Shown here: positions 15,762-24,835 of the stretch, in pieces
Layout: each line of letters starts with the position of its first letter
Numbering within the stretch: position 1 is the stretch's first letter
NCBI GenBank assembly: GCA_934087065.1
Contig: CAKOIS010000004.1
Span: 25,161-89,160, forward strand
DNA: 64,000 nt
Direction of reading: 5' to 3'
From: an uncultured Bacilli bacterium
Lineage (GTDB): Bacteria > Bacillota_I > Bacilli_A > RF39 > UBA660
Notes under the pieces: model-generated
The model's database searches: none
The model's input: only the letters and a program-made list of their open reading frames with translations
Told to the model about the DNA's origin: nothing
Translations under genes and position numbers: made by a program

Positions 15762-17870
15762 ATGAATAACTATACAGAAGAACTAAAAAGAATACTAAAA
15801 AATAGTGAATTAATTGCAGAAAATCTTAACAGCTCTGACATCAACTCTATCCATTTTTTAATGAGCTTACTTAAAAACTCTAACTCACTAACTCCAGTAC
15901 TAGAAAAACATAAAATAGACTATGAAGAAATAAAACGTTTCCTAACAAACAAAAATGAACCAACTAAATATCTATTCTACAGTAAAGAACTACTAAGCTC
16001 TATTGAAGGGGTAATACTATCTCTAGAAAATATAGATGACGAAATAACACTAAACTTACTATTTAATGAAATACTTTCAAATAAAAACACTTTGTGCTAT
16101 AAAACACTCATAAAAACTAATACTGACATAGAAAACCTAAAAAAAGACATTAAAACAACTAACACAATTTCTAGTAACAGCATACTAAAGTCTATCGGAA
16201 GAAACCTAAACGAACTTGCAATAAAAAAAGAATTTGACCCAGTAATAGGAAGAGAAAAAGAAATAACTAGAATTATTGAAGTACTAAAAAGAAAAAACAA
16301 AAACAATCCGCTTTTACTAGGAGAAGCAGGCGTTGGTAAAACGTCAGTAGTAGAAGAACTAGCAAGTCGTATTACTAAAAACTTAGTACCAGACTTCTTA
16401 AAAGGAAAAACAATATATGAAGTAAACTTATCTTCAGTAATCGCAGGCACTAAATACCGTGGAGAATTTGAAGAAAAACTTACAAAACTAATTAACGAAC
16501 TAGAAACAAACAACAACTTAATACTATTTATTGACGAAATTCACACTCTAGTAGGTGCCGGTGGTGCAGAAGGTGCTATTGACGCATCAAACATATTAAA
16601 GCCTGCACTTGCAAGAGGAAAGCTCTCTTTAATAGGTGCTACTACATTAAAAGAATACACTAGCTCCATAGAAAAAGACAAAGCTTTAGATAGAAGATTT
16701 GAACCCCTATTAATAAATGAACCAAATTATGACGAAACACTATACATTCTAAAAAAAATAAAACCAAATTATGAAAAATATCACAACGTTAAAATACCTA
16801 ATAACATCATAGAATTAACTGCAAAACTATCAGACAAATACATAAAAAATAGAAATAACCCAGATAAATCAATAGACATACTAGATGAAATATGTGCTAT
16901 AACATCACTTGTAGAAAAGAAAACAACTAACACAAAAATAGAAAACAAAATAATATCACTTACTGAAAAGAAAAACAAATGCATTCTAGAAAACAACCTA
17001 ACAAAAGCACTATCTCTAAAAAAGGAAATAACTTCACTAGAAAGTATTCAGAAAAAAAATAACACTCTAAACATAAAAAACACAGTAACTAAAGCCATAT
17101 TAAAAGAAGTACTAGAAACAAAAACAAACTCTAATATCTTTGAACTATCTAACCCATCATACTTTACAGATCTAAATAACTACCTAAAACTAAACATCTA
17201 TGAACAAGACCATATAATTGACAACATAACAAAAAAACTTATATGCTTTACTAAAAACAATAATAAGTTACCACTAACTATCTCATTAAAAGGTCCAACT
17301 GGAACAGGCAAAACTTACCTAGTAAAAACTTTATCTAAATACTTAAAAACTCATCTTATAACATTAAACATGAAAGACTACGTAACTAGTACTAGTATAA
17401 CAAAACTAATTGGTACAACCGCTGGATACGTTGGTTACGACGAAAAAAACACACCATTTGAAAGCCTAAAACACCACCCTATTTCAATAATTCTTCTAGA
17501 AGACTATAATTATACCCACCCTTCCATAAAAGCTCTATTTGACACTATTTCTACAACTGGAAAACTCACACTTAACAATAATGAAATAATTAACTTTGAA
17601 AACACTATAATAATTAAAACAACAAAAGAAGATAGTAATCATTCCATTGGTTTTATAGAAAAACCAAACAAACAAAACACACTTACATTTAACTCACTAT
17701 CTGTTTGTTCAATAAAGAAAATAATAACTAAACAAAATAATACACTTACTGATGAACAAATAAATAAAATAATAGAAAAATCTAACTACTTAGAACAAAA
17801 CGCAAAACAACTACTTAACCTAATAAATGAAAACTTAGTGAACATTAATGAAGTTATACCAAATTTATGA
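15762..17870 (+). CDS. ClpC/ClpB-like AAA+ ATPase with a degenerate second module
   Basis: A 702-residue Hsp100-type unfoldase. An N-terminal Clp_N-like helical domain (1-135) precedes a well-kept first AAA+ module: Walker A GEAGVGKTS, Walker B LFIDEIH with the pore loop nearby, and GATTLKEY. A short coiled-coil insert (about 375-420, SLTEKKNKCILENNLTKAL) resembles the ClpC M-domain. The second module keeps Walker A (GPTGTGKTY), but the Walker B expected as LLDEIEKAHP reads LLEDYNYTHP, so the catalytic Asp-Glu order is lost, and the C-terminal part is short. ClpC is normally about 810 residues. ATG 15762 follows AGAGGTG. It may be the main ClpC or a paralogue; no clpP or mcsAB is nearby. Confidence 0.75.
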   Translation: MNNYTEELKRILKNSELIAENLNSSDINSIHFLMSLLKNSNSLTPVLEKHKIDYEEIKRFLTNKNEPTKYLFYSKELLSSIEGVILSLENIDDEITLNLLFNEILSNKNTLCYKTLIKTNTDIENLKKDIKTTNTISSNSILKSIGRNLNELAIKKEFDPVIGREKEITRIIEVLKRKNKNNPLLLGEAGVGKTSVVEELASRITKNLVPDFLKGKTIYEVNLSSVIAGTKYRGEFEEKLTKLINELETNNNLILFIDEIHTLVGAGGAEGAIDASNILKPALARGKLSLIGATTLKEYTSSIEKDKALDRRFEPLLINEPNYDETLYILKKIKPNYEKYHNVKIPNNIIELTAKLSDKYIKNRNNPDKSIDILDEICAITSLVEKKTTNTKIENKIISLTEKKNKCILENNLTKALSLKKEITSLESIQKKNNTLNIKNTVTKAILKEVLETKTNSNIFELSNPSYFTDLNNYLKLNIYEQDHIIDNITKKLICFTKNNNKLPLTISLKGPTGTGKTYLVKTLSKYLKTHLITLNMKDYVTSTSITKLIGTTAGYVGYDEKNTPFESLKHHPISIILLEDYNYTHPSIKALFDTISTTGKLTLNNNEIINFENTIIIKTTKEDSNHSIGFIEKPNKQNTLTFNSLSVCSIKKIITKQNNTLTDEQINKIIEKSNYLEQNAKQLLNLINENLVNINEVIPNL

Positions 17871-17896
17871 TATAATGTTACCAGGGAAGTGAAAAT

Positions 17897-18562
17897 ATGG
17901 AATTAATTTTAATAATACTTATAATAAGTTTACCTCTTATATCACAGTTATATATATCAGTAACTTATAAAAAAACATCTAACATTGAATTTAGAAGTGA
18001 CACTACAGGATATGATGTAGCCAGAAACATACTTGATAAAAATGGTTTAAACAACATACTAGTGGTTGAAACAAATGGCACACTAACCGACCATTATGAC
18101 CCAACTAGAAAAGTAATAAAACTTTCAAAAGACATTTATCACGGTAATTCAGTTGCAAGCGCATCAGTTGCAGCCCATGAAGTAGGACACGCTATACAAG
18201 ACAAAGAAGGCTATACATTCTTAAGAATAAGACACGCAATATTCCCAGTAGTAAGCTTTTTAGATAGAATATCATATATAGTAATATTCTTAGGTTTCTT
18301 ACTTGAATACATGAACTTAGTATACTTTGGAATATTCGCAGTAGGTGCTGGCGTATTATTTCAAATAATAACTTTACCAGTAGAAATAAATGCATCAAAA
18401 AGAGCAATAAAAGAACTAAACGAACTTAACCTAACAACAGATAGAACAGAAGATTTATCAAAAAACATGCTAACAGCTGCAGCTTTAACTTATGTTGCTA
18501 GCACACTTGCTGAAATATTACAACTTATAAGACTAATCGGAATTGTAAAAGACAACGATTAG
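17897..18562 (+). CDS. Neutral zinc metallopeptidase, YugP family
   Basis: A 221-residue membrane-associated protein of the Zn_peptidase_2 family. It has an N-terminal hydrophobic segment (1-20), the zinc motif HEVGH in VAAHEVGHAIQDKEGY near residues 96-104, and two central hydrophobic segments. The later segment EINASKRAIKEL supplies the probable third ligand. Function in the cell unknown. Own promoter-like TATAAT at the end of the preceding gene; GGGAAGTG lies before the ATG. Confidence 0.88.
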   Translation: MELILIILIISLPLISQLYISVTYKKTSNIEFRSDTTGYDVARNILDKNGLNNILVVETNGTLTDHYDPTRKVIKLSKDIYHGNSVASASVAAHEVGHAIQDKEGYTFLRIRHAIFPVVSFLDRISYIVIFLGFLLEYMNLVYFGIFAVGAGVLFQIITLPVEINASKRAIKELNELNLTTDRTEDLSKNMLTAAALTYVASTLAEILQLIRLIGIVKDND

Positions 18563-18572
18563 TCTTTTTTTA
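18547..18572 (+). terminator. Intrinsic terminator
   Basis: AAAGAC/GTCTTT stem spanning the stop of the metallopeptidase, then a T-run. It closes the + strand block against rpsR. Confidence 0.65.
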
Positions 18573-18578
18573 TACAAA

Positions 18579-18603
18579 AAAAATAACACATAAGTGTTAC
18601 TTT
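18579..18603 (-). terminator. Intrinsic terminator of rpsF-ssb-rpsR
   Basis: Minus-strand GTAACAC-TTAT-GTGTTAT followed by six or more T. Confidence 0.8.
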
Positions 18604-18812
18604 ACAAATGGAATTAATCCCATAAATCTAGCTCTTTTAACTTCTCTAGCTATATGTCTTTGATGTAATGCACAAGCACCAGTCATTCTTCTAGGTAAAA
18701 TCTTACCTTTATCATTAATGTACTTAGTTATAATAGGCACATCTTTATAATCAACGCTTTTTCCAGCACACATTTGACATATCTTCTTTTTTCTAGGATA
18801 AAATTCTTTCAT
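18597..18812 (-). CDS. rpsR: 30S ribosomal protein S18
   Basis: 71 residues: YKDVPIITKYINDKGKILPR, then RMTGACALHQRHIAREVKRAR as in all S18. Two cysteines at the N-terminus (CQMC), so it is the zinc-type form. It binds S6 on the small subunit. Start ATG after AAAGGAGG. Third gene of rpsF-ssb-rpsR. Confidence 0.97.
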   Translation of the reverse strand: MKEFYPRKKKICQMCAGKSVDYKDVPIITKYINDKGKILPRRMTGACALHQRHIAREVKRARFMGLIPFVK

Positions 18813-18829
18813 TTTTTATTCCTCCTTTA

Positions 18830-19309
18830 CTAAAATGGTAAATCATCATCACTAAGTGACACTTCACTACCAAAATCTTTAAAAGGGTCGTCATTACTAA
18901 CATCTACTCCTGTTTCAGGACTTGGTTGATCCATATAAACAGAACTTGTTGTATCAACATAAGCATTAACTGGACTACTCTCATTATTATCTCTTTTAGA
19001 ACCCATTAACTCAATTCTATCAGCAATAACTTCAGTAACATATCTTTTACTTCCATCTTGAGCATCATAACTTCTAATTTGAATTCTTCCATCAATACCT
19101 ATTTGACTACCTTTAGTTACATACCTTTGAACAACATTAACTTGAGGTCCAGTAACTTGTACAGGTATAAAGTCAGCTTCAACAACACCTTCTCTATTCT
19201 TAAATGTTCTATTAACAGCAACTGTGAAATTAGCAACAGAATTACCATTAGTAAATGCTCTAATTTCAGGGTCTCTTGTTAATCTTCCTACAAGTACTAC
19301 TTTATTCAT
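18830..19309 (-). CDS. ssb: Single-stranded DNA-binding protein
   Basis: 159 residues. The N-terminal OB fold (1-105) begins MNKVVLVGRLTRDPEIR and contains FIPVQVTG, followed by a flexible acidic linker and the C-terminal tip DDDLPF, which recruits replication and repair partners. Coats single-stranded DNA. Placed between rpsF and rpsR as in Bacillus, with a 4-base gap from rpsF. Confidence 0.97.
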   Translation of the reverse strand: MNKVVLVGRLTRDPEIRAFTNGNSVANFTVAVNRTFKNREGVVEADFIPVQVTGPQVNVVQRYVTKGSQIGIDGRIQIRSYDAQDGSKRYVTEVIADRIELMGSKRDNNESSPVNAYVDTTSSVYMDQPSPETGVDVSNDDPFKDFGSEVSLSDDDLPF

Positions 19310-19313
19310 AATA

Positions 19314-19601
19314 CTACTCTTCCTCCTTAATGATTAAATGTCTTAAAATTCTTTCGTCTATTAAAGCTTTTCTATCAAACTCTTTAACAGCCTTACTTTC
19401 ACATTCAACATTAAGTAAATGATAATAACCTCTTACTTGTTTCTCAATTTCATAAGCTAACTTCTTTTGACCTAAATCTTTACTATTTAAGATTTTACCA
19501 CCCATATCAGTAATAATACTTTCAAAAGACTTAACTACGTTAGCTACTTCTTCTTCAGCGATATCAGCTTTTACAATGAACATGATTTCATATTTATTCA
19601 T
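19314..19601 (-). CDS. rpsF: 30S ribosomal protein S6
   Basis: 95 residues beginning MNKYEIMFIVKADIAEEEV, with RKLAYEI-like QKKLAYEIEKQVRGYYHLL and the terminal RHLIIKEEE. Start ATG 9 bases after AGGAGG. First gene of the rpsF-ssb-rpsR operon, driven from 19668-19696. Confidence 0.97.
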   Translation of the reverse strand: MNKYEIMFIVKADIAEEEVANVVKSFESIITDMGGKILNSKDLGQKKLAYEIEKQVRGYYHLLNVECESKAVKEFDRKALIDERILRHLIIKEEE

Positions 19602-19661
19602 TTCATTTCACCTCCTTATGGTCTATTGGCTTCACATGAAGCAAGGAAGATTTCTCTTCTC
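19602..19661 (-). promoter_or_regulatory. rpsF 5' leader with two small hairpins
   Basis: The leader can form GAAGA/TCTTC and GCTTCA/TGAAGC stems before AGGAGG. An S6:S18-binding leader is known upstream of rpsF in many bacteria; I cannot confirm its consensus loop here. Confidence 0.4.
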
Positions 19662-19667
19662 ACAAGT

Positions 19668-19696
19668 ATTCTACCACAACTTAAAACATTAATCAA
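19668..19696 (-). promoter_or_regulatory. rpsF operon promoter
   Basis: Minus-strand -35 TTGATT, 17-base spacer, -10 TAGAAT. Confidence 0.7.
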
Positions 19697-19708
19697 TAGC
19701 ATTTTAAA

Positions 19709-19735
19709 AGAAAAAGCAAGCTAGTTAGCTTACTT
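19709..19735 (-). terminator. Intrinsic terminator of the large surface protein
   Basis: AAGTAAGCTA/TAGCTTGCTT hairpin followed by TTTTTC on the minus strand. Confidence 0.7.
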
Positions 19736-19797
19736 ATACCTAATTATTAAATATAATACTTAATAAGATCACAAAGTAAAGTACACATATATCATAC

Positions 19798-22479
19798 CTA
19801 ATTCATTACATATGGATCACTTTGTGTTCCACTTCCTGTTACTGTTATATCAGACTTTAAAGCCATAACTGGAGAATAAGCATTTGCATTAGTCACTGAA
19901 GCACCAGCACCACCGTTTCCTAAATACCCTGGTCCATCTACATAGAATACGTAACTAGTATCCGCAGGATTAGGATTTATTAGCCATTGTAATTGTTGAG
20001 AACCTTGATATAACCAGTTGTTATTATAACATGCATATATGTTACTATATTTACTTGGCATATTTGTTCTTACACAATCACTCGCTAGTACAGCATATCC
20101 ATAATCACTTGGATATGTTAACCCTACGCTTCCAATATATGTTGCAGTGCTAGAAGAACTTGGTCCTATGCTTCCTTTACTTTCCAGTACCCTCTCCATT
20201 TTATATAAATCTGCTGATGTATATGATGTATATGAGTTTGATGTACCCAAATACATCTTGTAATTCACGGTGTTTTTAAAGTTAGTCAAACTATAATTAA
20301 TTAATGTGTTTCTAGAAATGGTTGACGTCGGGTAATAATTTAAACTAGTACCTAAATTATACAAAGAAGTTGGATAATTATTTCGTTCATAATACTTTCT
20401 TACTCTTATTACATTTTCCCCATTTTCTCCATCTGGAAATAATCCTATAATTCTCCATAATTCTTTAGTTCCATTATTTTCCATATAAATATAGTTATTT
20501 GGGTCACTACCTTCATATCTATATCCATTTTCATTTACTGCATTTGTTTGAATTAATGTTGCTAATGATGTTCCATTTTTCTTAAATGTTATTGAACAAC
20601 TTTTTGCACTTATTATATTGCTTATTGTGTAAGTATTACCGCTTAATGTTCCACCACATGTATCTGTTTCAAGTTCTGCTTTATAACCTGAATTAGGTGC
20701 TACAGTAAATTTTGCATCTTTACCTTCTTCAACAAGTACTGTACCTGTACCACTTCCGCTATTAACATTTAAATTAACTTCATAAGTGTTAACTGGTACT
20801 GCTTCTATAATATAAGGATTTTCTGCACTTCCATCTCCAGTTTTATATATGTTGCCTCCATTAATTGAAATCACTGGTCTTACAGCTAAAACATTTGATA
20901 AAATAATAAGTGGAGATCCAATTCTACTAATTTCTACATTTTTTCCACCTAAGCCATAAACATTCCCGCGATATTGAGTTGATACTCCTTCAGGAGTTAA
21001 TAACCAGCTCCACAAATCACCAGTAAGATTTTTGCTTAAGCTATTGTTTGAATACCACACTTTTTCATTTTTTTCATGATACAATCCTCCAGCATAAACA
21101 GCTTCATCTACTGTCATTAAAGAAATAGAATACTTTAAATCACCATTTCCAGTGTTTGTATTTAAAACGCTAAAACTGTCTTCTTTTGACGCACAAGAAT
21201 AAGTAGGATTACTATTATTTCCAATTGTTTTTATTCTATCACTAGCAGAAAAGCTTGTATAATTTCCAGGTGTTTTATAATTATCATAAGAACTGTTTAC
21301 TGATATACTTCTATCTTGGCAATAAACTGATTCTTGACTTATATAACTATTTAATTTCAATAAATGTTTGTTATACCAACTATCTATATAATTTTTAATT
21401 ACACTTGAGTTTTCATTTGTTCTGTTATTTTCTAAACTTCCTTTAGTTCCATACATATACCCAATATTTAATGGATCAGCTTCTTCAAATTCACTAAACA
21501 CTGACGTTCCAATATAGCCTTTTTCTGTATCTGAACTTGTTCCTGAATATAATAATCTTATACTACCGTCTTGGTTTGATCTTATTATTCTCCAATACAT
21601 TGGATCACCTTTTTTAGCAATTTGAACACTTCTACAATTAGCCATTTCGTATTTAACTCCTCTAGAAGTAATCTTATATGAACTACATTCTGCCATTGTA
21701 GAAAACTCTTTTTGAGAAACAGTAAACACATCCCCAGTATCTACATTCTTAAAATCACCTAAAATTGTAGTCTTATCTTCTTGCCACTCTCCAAACTTTA
21801 CCCAGTTATTTCTAGCATCTCCTGCAAAGTAATACACATCAGTATTATTTTCTTTTGCTTTATATAGTGTATTTACATTACTTTCAGTGTATATGTTACT
21901 AAAGTCTGTTCTAGTTTTTATTGTTGGGTTATCAGCTAGTAACTTATCATATATTTTAGGTTTCCCTGTACTTTCTTCAATAGCTAAAGTCCCACCTAGT
22001 TTCTTCCCCATATCACTACTTTGATCTTCCTCTATACTTACGTATTTAAATTCTACTTGATATGTTTGCTTACTTCCCTTTGGAATTACTACATCATATG
22101 CTAAAACTACATCTTTTGATGTTTCTGTTTTAATTACATTTAAATAGTTATCCATATTGTATCCAGTATCACTTGTTATTTTATACTGAAGTGTATTTAT
22201 ACTTTCAAACGTATTAACTAACCCCTTTAATAAAATATTATAGTTAAAATCTTCTTTACTATTATTAGTAATTGTAAATGTTTTAACATTATTCCATCCA
22301 GGACTTATTGTTTCATCAGCTATACTGGAAGTATCCGTAAAAGTTATCGCAACATTCTTTGCTACTAAGTTTATATCTTTGGGGTTACCAATTACTCTTG
22401 CTGCGAAAAACGCAAGACTACAACTTATTGTAACTATTATTAAAGTTGTTACTATTACTCCTAAATCTATTTTTTTCAT
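19798..22479 (-). CDS. Large exported surface protein with a bacterial repeat module
   Basis: An 893-residue exported protein. A hydrophobic N-terminus (residues 5-27) acts as signal or anchor. The next 150 residues are a beta domain, then come two modules with WRIIRSNQDGSIRLLYSG and LWRIIGLFPDGENGENVIRV, resembling DUF6273-type domains of gut Firmicutes surface proteins. Between them (about 595-665) lies a bacterial repeat module (GSGTGTVLVEEGKDAKFTVA, then a Cys pair) like those in the protein at 8797-9900. No LPXTG or transmembrane tail at the C-terminus, which ends GSGTQSDPYVMN; GSG-x-x-x-PY also closes the earlier half (GDGSAENPYII). ATG at 22479 follows GGAAGTGG. Function unknown; an adhesion or envelope role is a guess. 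Confidence 0.7.
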   Translation of the reverse strand: MKKIDLGVIVTTLIIVTISCSLAFFAARVIGNPKDINLVAKNVAITFTDTSSIADETISPGWNNVKTFTITNNSKEDFNYNILLKGLVNTFESINTLQYKITSDTGYNMDNYLNVIKTETSKDVVLAYDVVIPKGSKQTYQVEFKYVSIEEDQSSDMGKKLGGTLAIEESTGKPKIYDKLLADNPTIKTRTDFSNIYTESNVNTLYKAKENNTDVYYFAGDARNNWVKFGEWQEDKTTILGDFKNVDTGDVFTVSQKEFSTMAECSSYKITSRGVKYEMANCRSVQIAKKGDPMYWRIIRSNQDGSIRLLYSGTSSDTEKGYIGTSVFSEFEEADPLNIGYMYGTKGSLENNRTNENSSVIKNYIDSWYNKHLLKLNSYISQESVYCQDRSISVNSSYDNYKTPGNYTSFSASDRIKTIGNNSNPTYSCASKEDSFSVLNTNTGNGDLKYSISLMTVDEAVYAGGLYHEKNEKVWYSNNSLSKNLTGDLWSWLLTPEGVSTQYRGNVYGLGGKNVEISRIGSPLIILSNVLAVRPVISINGGNIYKTGDGSAENPYIIEAVPVNTYEVNLNVNSGSGTGTVLVEEGKDAKFTVAPNSGYKAELETDTCGGTLSGNTYTISNIISAKSCSITFKKNGTSLATLIQTNAVNENGYRYEGSDPNNYIYMENNGTKELWRIIGLFPDGENGENVIRVRKYYERNNYPTSLYNLGTSLNYYPTSTISRNTLINYSLTNFKNTVNYKMYLGTSNSYTSYTSADLYKMERVLESKGSIGPSSSSTATYIGSVGLTYPSDYGYAVLASDCVRTNMPSKYSNIYACYNNNWLYQGSQQLQWLINPNPADTSYVFYVDGPGYLGNGGAGASVTNANAYSPVMALKSDITVTGSGTQSDPYVMN

Positions 22480-22627
22480 ATATACCACTTCCATCTATAT
22501 TATTTACATATTCTAACAAAATTATTATAACATTTCTATGAGATTTTTTCAACATACTTTCTCATAGAATATTTTAATATAACATACATTAAATATTTAT
22601 GGTATCTTTTAATAGGAAGGTGAGAAC

Positions 22628-22825
22628 ATGAAGGATATAATAAAACCAACAAAAAAGAAAAATGAAACAGTTTATAAATCTTTATATATTAAAGAAGATT
22701 TAGTTAAAAAGCTAGAAATAATAGCAAAAGAACATGATACATCTTTTAATAATGTGGTTATAAGTTTATTAGAATATGCTTTAGATGAATTAAAAGCTGA
22801 AGAAGAAACTTTAATTAAAGAATAA
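22628..22825 (+). CDS. Small ribbon-helix-helix-like protein
   Basis: A 65-residue protein. After a basic N-terminus comes a short strand (VYKSLYIKEDLVKKL) and two helices (EIIAKEHDTSFNNVVISLLEYAL), the arrangement of CopG/Arc-type DNA-binding proteins. Start ATG after GGAAGGTGAG. It is divergent from the large surface protein, 148 bases away, so it may regulate that gene or itself. No toxin is beside it. Confidence 0.65.
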   Translation: MKDIIKPTKKKNETVYKSLYIKEDLVKKLEIIAKEHDTSFNNVVISLLEYALDELKAEEETLIKE

Positions 22826-22856
22826 GAATTAGTAAAAGACTCTAATTCTTATTTTA
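22821..22856 (+). terminator. Intrinsic terminator
   Basis: AAGAATTAG/CTAATTCTT hairpin followed by ATTTTATT. Confidence 0.75.
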
Positions 22857-22950
22857 TTAAATTTCCCATATTTTCAAGAAAAATCAAGCATATTTACACT
22901 GCAAACTTGTTTTTTCGTGCATTTTGCCCGAATTTACAAGTTACACACAA

Positions 22951-22982
22951 AAAAAATATCAAGTGTTAATAACCTGATACTT
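22951..22982 (-). terminator. Terminator of the ychF-DUF975 transcript
   Basis: Minus-strand TATCAGGT/ACTTGATA with a 7-base loop and a run of T. One G-T pair. Confidence 0.6.
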
Positions 22983-22989
22983 ATAAACA

Positions 22990-23712
22990 TCAACTCTCTT
23001 TAATTGCTTTTAGTTCTTCATAATACATAGTTTCTGCTACATAATAATATGGAAGTACATAAATTATTGGGAATATGAATAAACATAATAGCGCCCATCC
23101 AATAAAACTTAATTGAAATACAAAGTAGTCCCATTTGTACCCATACATCATATCTTTACTTTTCTTTATAATAGCCATTGCATCAGTGTCTTCTCCGTCA
23201 ATAAATATAAAAGTACTCATTGAATAACTTAAACCCGCTATTATTCCAGGTATTACAAATAGTAAACTCCATAAAGCTGTAAATATGCTAATTAATATAG
23301 AAAGTAATATAATAGTCCACATTCTTTCTTTATAGAACTTAAATAAATCACTAATGTCAAAACTCTTATCTCTTACTATATTTAAAACATAATAACTTAC
23401 TCCAGCAGTTAAAGGAATACTAATAAAACCGTAAATCGCGTCCATCACATTATAATAAACATTATTATAAATTTCAATTTTAGCCCCATCAACTAGTCCA
23501 CCAAAGAAACCAAATAAACTACTAATAGCCATAACTACTAAAAGTGCTTGCCATATATTCCACATATTACCGTTAAGTTTTTCTTTCGCAGCCTCTTTTA
23601 ATCTAGGTCTATTAATAATCCCATTCTTACTAAATCTAGTTCCTTCTTTATCACAACATTCACATTTACCATTCACTAGTTCTTTTCCACACTTACTACA
23701 AAACTTTTCCAT
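22990..23712 (-). CDS. Zinc-ribbon plus DUF975 membrane protein
   Basis: A 240-residue protein. The N-terminal zinc ribbon is KFCSKCGKELVNGKCECC (4-21), then a DUF975-type membrane part with about five segments, starting LKEAAKEKLNGNMWNIWQAL. A central segment, SYSMSTFIFIDGEDTDAMAI, is typical of DUF975. Function unknown. Start ATG after AGGAGG, 9 bases downstream of ychF, so they are co-transcribed. Confidence 0.82.
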   Translation of the reverse strand: MEKFCSKCGKELVNGKCECCDKEGTRFSKNGIINRPRLKEAAKEKLNGNMWNIWQALLVVMAISSLFGFFGGLVDGAKIEIYNNVYYNVMDAIYGFISIPLTAGVSYYVLNIVRDKSFDISDLFKFYKERMWTIILLSILISIFTALWSLLFVIPGIIAGLSYSMSTFIFIDGEDTDAMAIIKKSKDMMYGYKWDYFVFQLSFIGWALLCLFIFPIIYVLPYYYVAETMYYEELKAIKES

Positions 23713-23721
23713 AATGTCCTC

Positions 23722-24822
23722 CTAAACATTAAATCTAAAGTAGCAAATATCCCCGTCTTGCATAACATATTCTTTTCCTTCAAGTCTAGCTTTACCTGCT
23801 TCCTTAACTTTAAGTTCACTTCCACAACTAATTAAATCTTCATAGCTCATTACTTCTGCTTTAATAAATCCTCTTTCAAAGTCACTATGTATAATTCCAG
23901 CACACTCTGGTGCTTTCATACCCTTTTTAAAAGTCCAAGCTCTAACTTCGTCACTTCCTACAGTAAAGAATGTAGCTAGCCCTAGAGTATCATAAGTAAC
24001 TTTAATTAGTTTATCTAGTCCACCCTCTTCTATTCCAAGCTCACTTAAGAATATTTTCTTTTCTGAGTCCTCTAACTCAACTAATTCACTTTCTATCTTA
24101 GCGCACATAAGAATAACTTCACATCCATCATTCTTAGCATATTCTCTAACTTTATCAATATACTCATTATTTCCAGTTACTAAATCAACTTCATTAACAT
24201 TAGCTAAATATATCATAGGTTTCATAGTAATAAAATTAAATGGTTTTAATATCTCTAGTTCATCTTCTTCAAATTCATGATGTCTTAACACTTCTCCACT
24301 AGATAAAATATCCTTACACTTTTCCATTAACTCTACTTCTTTTAAAGCATCTTTATCTCTACTAGTTTCTGCTTTCTTCTTTATTCTATCAATCCTATTA
24401 CTAACTATCTCCAAATCACTCATAGCTAGTTCCAAATTAATTATTTCTATATCCCTAATAGGGTCAATATTTCCTTCAACATGAATAATATCTTTATCAA
24501 CAAAACATCTTACTACATGTATTACTGCATCAACTTCTCTTATATGACTTAAAAACTTATTTCCAAGTCCTTCTCCACTACTAGCGCCTTTAACTAGCCC
24601 AGCTATATCAGTAAACTCATACTGTGCACCAATACACCTTTCGGGCATATACATTCTCTCTAACACTCCAAGCCTTTCATCAGGTACTGTAACAGTTCCT
24701 AAATTCGGATCTATTGTTGCAAAAGGATAATTAGCTGCTAATATATTTTTTTTAGTAATAGCATTAAATAAAGTACTCTTCCCTACATTAGGCATACCTA
24801 TAATTCCCGCTTTTAAAGCCAT
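23722..24822 (-). CDS. ychF: Redox-regulated ATPase YchF/EngD
   Basis: A 366-residue Obg-family P-loop protein that prefers ATP and binds ribosomes. The N-terminus MALKAGIIGMPNVGKSTLFN holds G1; G3 is DIAGLVKGAS, and the TGS domain fills the last 85 residues (TFFTVGSDEVRAWTFKKGMK, then GFIKAEVM). The G4-position sequence is NVNEVDL rather than NKxD, as expected for YchF. ATG at 24822 lies 8 bases after AGGAGG. It sits between the AbgT gene and DUF975, in the yyaF position of the Bacillus origin region. Confidence 0.96.
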   Translation of the reverse strand: MALKAGIIGMPNVGKSTLFNAITKKNILAANYPFATIDPNLGTVTVPDERLGVLERMYMPERCIGAQYEFTDIAGLVKGASSGEGLGNKFLSHIREVDAVIHVVRCFVDKDIIHVEGNIDPIRDIEIINLELAMSDLEIVSNRIDRIKKKAETSRDKDALKEVELMEKCKDILSSGEVLRHHEFEEDELEILKPFNFITMKPMIYLANVNEVDLVTGNNEYIDKVREYAKNDGCEVILMCAKIESELVELEDSEKKIFLSELGIEEGGLDKLIKVTYDTLGLATFFTVGSDEVRAWTFKKGMKAPECAGIIHSDFERGFIKAEVMSYEDLISCGSELKVKEAGKARLEGKEYVMQDGDICYFRFNV

Positions 24823-24835
24823 TTTCAAAACCTCC

